Shown: positions 17,102-22,981 of the stretch, one piece after another | Layout: the number at the start of each line of letters is the position of its first letter | Numbering within the stretch: the first letter of the stretch is position 1 | From: Nemertoderma westbladi | Lineage: Eukaryota > Xenacoelomorpha > Nemertodermatida > Nemertodermatidae | Length of the DNA: 22,981 bases | Assembly: GCA_032718475.1 (NCBI GenBank) | Contig: JAUCBJ010000025.1 | Coordinates: forward strand, 1-22,981 | Direction: 5' to 3' | The notes under the pieces: generated by a model | The model's database searches: none | The model's input: the letters and a program-made list of their open reading frames with translations, nothing else | What the model was told of the DNA's origin: nothing | Made by a program: the position numbers and the translations under genes

Positions 17102-18157
17102 ATGACGAGCAAATTGATCAGAAAGAGAAAGGCGGAGTCAGGAGGAAAGGAGATACTGGTGGATTTCACCGAGAGGCATCCGGAAGAGAAGACGAGAGGA
17201 TACTACGAGAGGTTGGAAAAGGGTCACGCGGCACGAGCGCTGCAGGATCACTTCCGGGAGATGCACGAACAGCGGCTGGTCGGGACCTACGGGACGCCGT
17301 CGCTGGACAACGCGATCTTCCAACACTTCCACTACGTGGTGAAAGGGGACGAGGCGAAGTTCGGGATTCCGAAGTACCCGAGGGAATCACCGAGGAAGGA
17401 TTGGAAGAGATTCATAGAGTCCGTCAACAGGGGAGGATATATGATCCTAGACGACGAGGGAACCGTGGAAGACGAGGAGGGTTCGAGACGAGGATCAGCG
17501 GGGTCGGCCAGGACCATACTCCTACATTTGGCCGCGCCAAATGGGGACATTTTCTTGTTCGATCTAGGAACGTATGGGAAGAAGGACGGGCCGAAATTAA
17601 ACCGGTTGCCAAAAGCGGTGCAAGTCTTGGTAAGAGAGAAGTCGACGACGAAAGTGGGATCGGCGATTCGCGAGGACGCGGAGAGAATCATCGGTCCGGA
17701 CGCCACCAACCTCCTGGATATGCAGAAGGTCTTCATGGCTATGACGGCACCGGATGGGTTGGGGGTAGTCGGGAACACATGCCAATGCGGGGCGGTGGCA
17801 ATGGGCCAACTATTGGGGCTCGTATGCCACAAGCCGATGGACTGGGGGAAGTTCAGGGAGGAATACGGAGCAGAACTAGCGAACTCGCTAAAGTTGGGAG
17901 CGAGACCAGGAAAGCAAGAGGTATATCAATTCCGCAGAGGAGCGATAAAGGTATATCAGAAGCGATATATCCTGCAGGAAGATTGGATGATGATAAGTTT
18001 GCTTAACTTATTCATGACCGTGGTTATCGAGAGGGAACCAGCGGCATTTCTTTTATCGGGATCACCCCTAAGCTACAGGAGAGCCTTTAAAATGGCCTTC
18101 GACGGTCTGGTAGACCACCCGGGGCTGAAGGGCGAGTCGGTATACTACAACAGCTGA
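17102..18157 (+). CDS. DEDD-type 3'-5' exonuclease-like protein in a retroelement
   Basis: A 351-residue frame starting at ATG 17102, just after an in-frame stop. Residues 1-105 are basic and helical without a known motif. From about 112 the order fits the EXD/RNase D-like fold. GYMILDDEG (112-120) supplies an Asp-x-Glu (D117, E119) in the Exo I position. TILLHLAAPNGDIFLFDLG (138-156) matches the 'LxxLAxxxGxxxLFD' strand pair. TKVGSAIREDAERI (183-196) gives the Exo II Asp (D192), and NLLDMQKVF (203-211) corresponds to the 'vfDtq' phrase. KRYILQEDW (287-295) resembles Exo III, but the Asp (D294) sits one place later than in the canonical Y-x3-D, so activity is uncertain. These enzymes trim RNA or DNA 3' ends with two metals. 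The frame ends at UGA 18155 and continues in phase into the CCHC region. No such domain is standard in BEL/Pao elements. Family placement is by motif only. Confidence 0.6.
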   Translation: MTSKLIRKRKAESGGKEILVDFTERHPEEKTRGYYERLEKGHAARALQDHFREMHEQRLVGTYGTPSLDNAIFQHFHYVVKGDEAKFGIPKYPRESPRKDWKRFIESVNRGGYMILDDEGTVEDEEGSRRGSAGSARTILLHLAAPNGDIFLFDLGTYGKKDGPKLNRLPKAVQVLVREKSTTKVGSAIREDAERIIGPDATNLLDMQKVFMAMTAPDGLGVVGNTCQCGAVAMGQLLGLVCHKPMDWGKFREEYGAELANSLKLGARPGKQEVYQFRRGAIKVYQKRYILQEDWMMISLLNLFMTVVIEREPAAFLLSGSPLSYRRAFKMAFDGLVDHPGLKGESVYYNS

Positions 18158-19648
18158 CATCTGATAGACGGGGAGACAGATACACCATATCAGAGATGGG
18201 AGCAGCTAGAGACGGATAGACGAGAAGCAAAGCGACTGGAAGAAGTGGCTAGACGGGAGAGGATAGAAGCAGAGGAGAGGGAAGAGGAGGCCAGGACGCA
18301 GAGTTACGGCTTCGAGGAACAGGCAGGCTTAGACGAACTTCGTTGGACTTCATCAGGCAGTTCGGGGGAGTCTCTAGGGCGAGAATTGGGATGGACGGTG
18401 GGATCGCCGAAACAGTCGACGTCGGGGTTGCAAGCGATGCCCATACCAGTGGGCGCCGAAGGCGACCAACCGCCAAGGAAGTTAAGGGAGCTAGAGGGAT
18501 GGAGAGCTACGGGCGAGAGCCATGGCGGGAAGGGACATAGTGGATCCATCGGGATACCGGGGTTGGAGCCACTGCCAGAGGAGGAGGAGGACGACGACGA
18601 GTTCGGAGGGGTGCCGCCCATCGAGAGGATTGGCCACTCGGACACGGACTGGGTTGGCGGGAGGGTGGTGACGGCCAGTGGGGCGAGGGCCTTCTGGGAC
18701 AGATCCGGCAAGCGGACCTGGGTGCATGAGGAGCCGGCGATGGATTTCGCGCGGAGCACTATCAGGTTGGGCGAGCAACCGGGGACGGCACCACGGATAG
18801 TATTCGGGGAGACGATGCCCGAGAGGGGCGGAGAGATCGACGTAGACAGGGACACCAACGTGCAGAAGTTCGCCTACCAGCAACTCCACAGACCGCGGAG
18901 ATCGCTTGGGACAAAAGACGACGTGGGGCGGGAGACATTGGTACTCGGTTGCGACTACTGTGGGAGTCAGACCCACCAGGAAAAGAGCTGCTTGTACCGG
19001 TTCCAAAAGGGAACCTTCTGTCTCTACTGCCGCGAGTCGAGCCACAGGATGGGGGCGTGTCCACGGTTGCATAACCGATGCCCGAAGTGCAACTTTCGGG
19101 GACACTACGGACGCCAGTGCGACTGGATGGACGACGAAGAGAAGTTCAGAAGATTCGAGGAGTGGGCCGACGTCGGGGCCATGACGCGCCAGCGCATGAA
19201 GGCCCAGGAGTTCAAGTGGGGTTTCTTCCTTATCAATCAGGAGGCTCACATGGAAATCATAAAGCGGAGGCTACCGTTTACCTATCAAGAGGTAGCAACG
19301 GCGGCGTCGTATGCCGGAGTGATGAATACACAAAGATATTTGGACAGGTGGACGCCACAGAACCGAGGGGAGTTTAGGGATTTCTTGGCGGAGCACGTGC
19401 CGCGAGCAATGAAGATTATCCTATGGGACGCCACCAGAGGGAGACAACAGGGCCACTCGGAGGGGCCACCGGCGAAGCGATATCGGGCACTAATAACACC
19501 AGCGCCCAAGGAGCCAACAACCGGAATCAGTAGGGAGGTGGCGGCGAAAGTCCGAAGGCAGAAAGCGGATCCCAGAGGAGCGGTAGTAACCAAGAAACGA
19601 CCCAGGGAAGAGGACGCCAGAGGGAACTATCTCCAGAGGGACAAATAG
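18158..19648 (+). CDS. Three-knuckle CCHC nucleic-acid-binding region, in phase after UGA
   Basis: A frame of 496 codons, in the same phase as the exonuclease-like part and open from the base after its UGA. The first in-phase ATG is only at 18437, inside the protein, so an independent start looks unlikely; readthrough or a recent nonsense mutation fits better. It begins with a charged coiled coil (about 18190-18300, REAKRLEEVARRERIEAEER), then an acidic low-complexity part (EEEEDDDEF). Three perfect C-x2-C-x4-H-x4-C knuckles follow: CDYCGSQTHQEKSC (18950-18991), CLYCRESSHRMGAC (19019-19060) and CPKCNFRGHYGRQC (19079-19120). After them comes a conserved-looking segment, EWADVGAMTRQRMKAQEF then KWGFFLINQEAHMEIIKRR, and a basic tail with KKRPREED, a possible nuclear signal. 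It probably binds RNA or single-stranded DNA. The family is not named. Confidence 0.65.
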   Translation, partial: HLIDGETDTPYQRWEQLETDRREAKRLEEVARRERIEAEEREEEARTQSYGFEEQAGLDELRWTSSGSSGESLGRELGWTVGSPKQSTSGLQAMPIPVGAEGDQPPRKLRELEGWRATGESHGGKGHSGSIGIPGLEPLPEEEEDDDEFGGVPPIERIGHSDTDWVGGRVVTASGARAFWDRSGKRTWVHEEPAMDFARSTIRLGEQPGTAPRIVFGETMPERGGEIDVDRDTNVQKFAYQQLHRPRRSLGTKDDVGRETLVLGCDYCGSQTHQEKSCLYRFQKGTFCLYCRESSHRMGACPRLHNRCPKCNFRGHYGRQCDWMDDEEKFRRFEEWADVGAMTRQRMKAQEFKWGFFLINQEAHMEIIKRRLPFTYQEVATAASYAGVMNTQRYLDRWTPQNRGEFRDFLAEHVPRAMKIILWDATRGRQQGHSEGPPAKRYRALITPAPKEPTTGISREVAAKVRRQKADPRGAVVTKKRPREEDARGNYLQRDK

Positions 19649-20297
19649 GTTCCCAGGGCCGGGGAGAGAAACTGAGACTTGGACGTGGTACGCCTGGAAG
19701 GCGCCGCGTGGGACGTACGAACTATTAAGTACAAATTAAACTGATGCAAAATAATTAAATAAGTGCAATTATATGTACGTACGTAGTAATCAGTAGTTTA
19801 GCAATAAAATATATGTTCGAAGTAAGTACTATAGTCATACAACCTTTCTCAATTAGCTACTGGGACTGGGGGGATAACTGACTATGGCACTATGGACGAG
19901 ACACCAGACGATTTCACACTTCTTGAGTGCGACGGCACAAGAGGGGGGGGGGGGGGGGGTGAGACTCGTCAGAAGGGATGAGGTAGCCAAAGAGGGACGG
20001 AGTGATAGTGCGAAGTGCGGAGAGAGTGGGGATGCAATTCTAGTGTGGAGGGGGAGGAATAAGAGGCTGAGTGAGGGACGAGGAGGTCCGAGGGTATGCG
20101 AGAGTTAGGGTGAGAGTGGAGAAGAGATAGGGCGAAAGTGTTGGGGAAACAAAAGTCGCGTGAGAGGTGAGCGCGATCGGCCCGACATGGGACGCCAGGC
20201 ATACAGGGTAGCGTTATCATACCCATAGGGAGCGGCCTGGAAAGCTGGCTCCGAGAGAAAAGAATTCCACCCCACACCCGATACTAGATCGGGATTC
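19649..20297 (+). other. 3' untranslated region of the retroelement
   Basis: No supported gene in about 650 bp. An AT-rich part (19720-19870, with AATAAA at 19804-19809) is followed by a purine-rich part holding a G17 run at 19943-19959. Overlapping frames (19884-20108 on +, 19969-20277 on -) are products of the skewed composition and show no motif. Confidence 0.4.
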
Positions 20298-20384
20298 AGC
20301 GGGATTGTAGCGCACTTTAGGTGGATGCTATCTTCTCACCGGGAAGATAGCATGGGGGGGAGTGTTAGCTTATTCAATCCCGCT
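20298..20384 (+). other. Nested hairpin around the polypurine tract
   Basis: ATGCTATCTTC (20325-20335) pairs perfectly with GAAGATAGCAT (20343-20353) around a 7-base loop, ending one base before the G tract. Outside it, AGCGGGATTG (20298-20307) is the exact reverse complement of CAATCCCGCT (20375-20384) inside the LTR. The RNA could fold into a two-level stem that presents the polypurine tract in its upper arm. Such a structure could mark the plus-strand primer or the 3' RNA end; that role is inference. Confidence 0.6.
20354..20362 (+). other. Polypurine tract
   Basis: GGGGGGGAG lies immediately before TGTTAGC, the expected layout of the plus-strand primer and the 5' end of a 3' LTR. A purine run flush against a TG dinucleotide is standard for LTR elements. 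Confidence 0.6.
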
Positions 20385-20908
20385 AACCCAAACCGTAAAG
20401 TAAGCCGATAAGCAATATTGGGGGCCACGAAATTGGATAATCAATCACTCGTGTCACCCCAACAAAATGGGAAGGAGAAACACACAATGAGGGTCAGGGG
20501 CCAAACCCCTAACAGAGAGAGAACAGGTGGAGTGAACGGGAACACTCCAAAGGGCGCCAACAAGGGTATCAACCAATCAGAGGGGGGAAAGGCATCGATT
20601 AGGTAGAGTAACAAGGCCAACCCGTGCAATATAGCCAGTTGGCAGTAATCATTTACTCAGTTATCTCAGTGCTAGTTACTGGTGTTACTGTAGTTTACAA
20701 TAGTTTAGTTAGGGAAGTACCGGGACTTCAATTACCGTCTCCCGCCTTCCATATACAATAATTTATCCACCGTTATACCGTATCTATATCTATATACCCA
20801 AACATTATACACATCGAACAACCGAAACTCTTTTACTCTTCATACACGGCGGGGACGCGTGAACTGACAAAACCGGATAAACCGGGATCCCATCTGGATC
20901 CCGTCACA
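20363..20908 (+). mobile_element. Probable 3' LTR (546 bp)
   Basis: Begins TGTTAGC after the polypurine tract and probably ends GATCCCGTCACA at 20908, in line with the TGTT...ACA ends common in BEL/Pao elements. GTTAGC (20364-20369) and GCTAAC (20382-20387) form an inverted repeat at the left end. GGGATCC (20884-20890) and GGATCCC (20896-20902) form a second one at the right. TATCTATATCTATATACCC near 20780-20798 is a TATA-like candidate for the LTR promoter. No second LTR copy lies within the window, so the ends are inferred from position and motif, and a target-site duplication cannot be tested. Confidence 0.55.
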
Positions 20909-21148
20909 CTGCTCGAAGCGGAGAATCACCTAATTAAAATTTTTTTTCTCTATGAAGTTACACATAGATCAGAGAGTGTATGTGTCAAGTTTGAGACAAA
21001 TCGGTCCAAAAATGGCCACTGTGTTTGTCACTGTGCCTCAAATGTGATAGAATCTGTTTTTGCATCATCGCTCGGTCCTACGAATCTCCCAAATACTCCG
21101 TTTGGTTGTCAGTTCCGTTTGGTTGTCAAACTAGGCCTACTACTCTAA
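20909..21148. other. Non-coding flank between the LTR and zinc-finger copy 2
   Basis: About 240 bp with no supported gene. A T8 run lies around 20940-20948, and GTTTGGTTGTCA is present twice within 25 bp (about 21101 and 21118). AT content is back to the window background. Confidence 0.35.
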
Positions 21149-21363
21149 GTACTTGATAGTTTTATTTTGGTTCCATTTGCTTGTCACTGTCACTATAACC
21201 TGCTCTTTTCCGTTACAGCGACATGCAACTTTTGAATGCCCTTGTATCATCTATTTATTATATTTATATCGCATAGAATTTATAATTGTGAAGAGTTTGA
21301 CATACCTAAAACTACTGCCACCTGTATTTAATGTATTAATTAAGTTTTACTGAAGATTGGATA
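21149..21363 (+). promoter_or_regulatory. Duplicated 5' flank of zinc-finger copy 2
   Basis: Matches 8720-8930 almost base for base, including TTTGGTTCCATTTGCTTGTC and ACATACCTAAAACTACTGCC. It shows that the duplication unit extends upstream of the coding region. Similarity ends abruptly on the left, near 21149. Confidence 0.5.
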
Positions 21364-22981
21364 ATGGATCAACATACTAATTTATTGATAGAAAAATCTG
21401 GTGCCGGTATAATTATAAAGAAAGAACAAACAGACTGTATAATTATAAAGAGAGAACCACCAGACTCCACCCCCTATTATCTTGATGTTAAAAAAGAGAA
21501 CTGCGTTTACGGTTCATCTCCCATCGAAGATCACAACAATTTGTTCGGTGCAGCAGTAGATATTGTCCCTGTACTAGATGACGAAGATATTTCTAATGAA
21601 CCATCTGGAGATTCTTTTATTGTTGAAAAACGGGAAAACGACGGCCCAGACTGTTCGTATGGTAGGCCTATTGAAACTGAAGGTACAGAAGCGACAATCA
21701 GTTGTGCAACAACAGCGTCCGGTAGTTCTAATGAAACTGTTAGGGAGTTGGTATCTTCTTCAGACACCAGTTCCTGTTTGCATTGTAATGAATTATTTAA
21801 TAACAAAGGAAATTTAGAGAGACATATTGAATCCGTTAATAAAGACGTCAAGAATAAGTATAAATGCGATTATTGTGAGAAAGTGTTTAAAAGAAAAAAT
21901 TATGTATAGAAGCAAGTTGACGCCACCGGTACCGATAAACGTATCAAACATAAGTGTGATTATTGTAGTAAAAAATTCAGCCAGCAAAGGAATCTAAACA
22001 CCCATGTGAACTACTTTCATAAAGATATCAAGTACAACTGTTTCGATTGTGGAAAATCATTTGCTACAAAAGCCGAACTAAACCGACATGTTTACTCTGT
22101 ACATAAAGATATCAAACATAAGTGCGGATATTGTAATAAAGAATTCAGCCAGCAAGGTAGTCTAAACACCCATGTGAACTACTTTCATAAAGATATCAAG
22201 TACAACTGTTTTGATTGTGGAAAATCATTTGCTACTAAATCCGTACTAAAACAACATTTCGACTCTATACATAAAGATATCAAATATAAGTGCGGTTTTT
22301 GTCATAAAGAATTCAGCTATAAAATGAGTCTAAACACCCACGTTAACTTTGCCCACAAAGGTATCATCAAGCATAGCTGCTCCGATTGTGGAAAATCATT
22401 TGCTAAAAAAGACATACTAAAACAACATATCGACTCTATACATCAAGATATTAAATATAAGTGCAGTTATTGTCATAAAGGATTCAGTCAGAAAGGGGAT
22501 CTAAACACCCACATTAACTTTGCCCACAAATGTATCATCAAGTACAACTGCTCCGATTGTGGAAAATCATTTGCTAAAAAAGACAGACTAAAACAACATG
22601 TCGACTCTATACATAAAGATATCAAACATAAGTGCGGTTATTGTAATAAAGAATTCAGTTACAAACAGCACCTAAAAGTACATGTCGACTCTATACATAA
22701 GGATATCAAACATAAGTGTGATTATTGTAATAAAGAATTCAGTTACAAAAACCACTTAAAACGCCATGTCGACTCTATACATAAAGATATCAAACATAGT
22801 GCGGTTATTGTCATAAAGAATTCAACCAGCAAGTCTACAAAAGACAAACTAAAACAACATCTCGACTCTATACATAAAGATATCAAACATAAGTGCGGTA
22901 TTGTAATAAAGAATTCAGTTACAAACACCACCTAAAAGTACATGTCGACTCTATACATAAGGATATCAAACATAAGTGTGA
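21364..22981 (+). pseudogene. C2H2 zinc-finger gene copy 2, broken and running off the window
   Basis: A paralogue of the 8931 gene with the same ATG context and the same acidic N-terminal region, including IKKE, IKRE and IVPVLDDED. Finger 1 has lost its second zinc His (HIESVNKD, His to Asn). In finger 2 the Lys codon is TAG (21907-21909), followed by a net 6-base insertion around 21927-21934 that replaces a zinc His and creates ACCGGTACC. The same frame then stays open through about nine good fingers. At about 22798 one base is missing; the phase returns near 22835, leaving a hybrid finger. Another missing base near 22899 leads to TAA 22933-22935. Finger sequence in the original phase continues to the last base. 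Copy 2 is most likely a pseudogene; the single-base losses could partly be assembly errors, but the TAG and lost His residues would not be. Confidence 0.8.

Larger units (their letters stand above)
13297..20908 (+). mobile_element. Composite LTR retrotransposon block, BEL/Pao-like, pol-deleted
   Basis: The block runs in one direction: gag (13462), knuckle plus aspartic protease (14310), possible integrase-end scrap (about 15660-16044), hairpin tandem array (16200-16640), exonuclease-like/CCHC frame (17102-19648), polypurine tract (20354-20362) and probable 3' LTR (20363-20908). It is rich in G and A on the + strand throughout, unlike the AT-rich flanks. There is no RT, RNase H or integrase core, and no copy of the LTR on the left, so it is 5'-truncated and internally deleted or made of two elements. 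The left limit is approximate: the gag frame is open from 13297. If it is one element, the exonuclease/CCHC frame occupies the place of an env-like third ORF. Mobilisation would need proteins supplied by another element. Confidence 0.55.

Noticed and set aside
17002-18006. 334-codon + strand frame overlapping the exonuclease-like gene
   Set aside because: Arg/Gly-rich translation with no motif; it lies one phase off the frame that carries the exonuclease motifs and is a by-product of G-rich composition.
18491-19249. 252-codon minus-strand frame
   Set aside because: Antisense of the three-knuckle region; Leu/Val/Pro-rich without motif, while the sense strand shows three exact CCHC knuckles.
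20909-21060. Possible coding trace around CAAGTTTGAGACAAATCGG
   Set aside because: The phrase looks like dispersed-repeat sequence, but no continuous frame or family could be supported.

Overview
The window looks like metazoan nuclear DNA, most likely from an invertebrate. It has intronless genes with eukaryotic ATG starts, a C2H2 zinc-finger gene with 13 fingers, a major-facilitator transporter of the SLC18B1 kind, non-LTR (LINE) reverse-transcriptase debris, a tRNA-derived SINE, and LTR-retrotransposon gag and protease of the BEL/Pao type, a superfamily known from animals. I cannot name the species. The background is AT-rich and sprinkled with the palindrome TACCGGTA/GTACCGGTAC.

Layout. 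1-2020: AT-rich flank, then an intact single-exon MFS transporter on the + strand. 2424-3711: two scrambled LINE pieces, RT domain followed by the EN-RT linker, which is the reverse of the natural order. 3901-4368 (minus): a broken small ORF of unknown family with two single-base frame breaks. 4740-5430: a GC-rich tandem repeat of about 208 bp. 5500-8700: mostly non-coding, with a C24 run, an 18-bp inverted repeat, a tRNA-derived SINE and several X-box-like half-sites. 8931-10436: zinc-finger gene copy 1. 11165-11605: a second LINE RT fragment. 11977-12841 (minus): a decayed gag of another LTR element.

13.3-20.9 kb is a purine-rich block unlike its flanks. In order it holds a BEL/Pao-like gag; a zinc-knuckle plus aspartic-protease frame; a possible scrap of integrase C-terminus; an 11-copy tandem array in which each unit carries a GGTAC-GTA-GTACC hairpin; a long frame joining a DEDD 3'-5' exonuclease-like domain to a three-knuckle CCHC protein through one in-frame UGA; a 3' untranslated region; a polypurine tract; and a probable 3' LTR (20363-20908). 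No reverse transcriptase, RNase H or integrase core is visible, and no 5' LTR. The simplest reading is a 5'-truncated, pol-deleted BEL/Pao relative carrying an exonuclease/zinc-knuckle ORF where an env-like ORF would sit. Two nested elements remain possible. This is the most unusual system in the window.

21149-22981: a second copy of the zinc-finger gene with its promoter, on the same strand. It is broken by a stop codon, frameshifts and lost zinc ligands, and it runs off the end. The two copies bracket the retroelement block. The transporter and zinc-finger copy 1 are the only clearly intact host-type genes. The rest is repeats and mobile-element remains.
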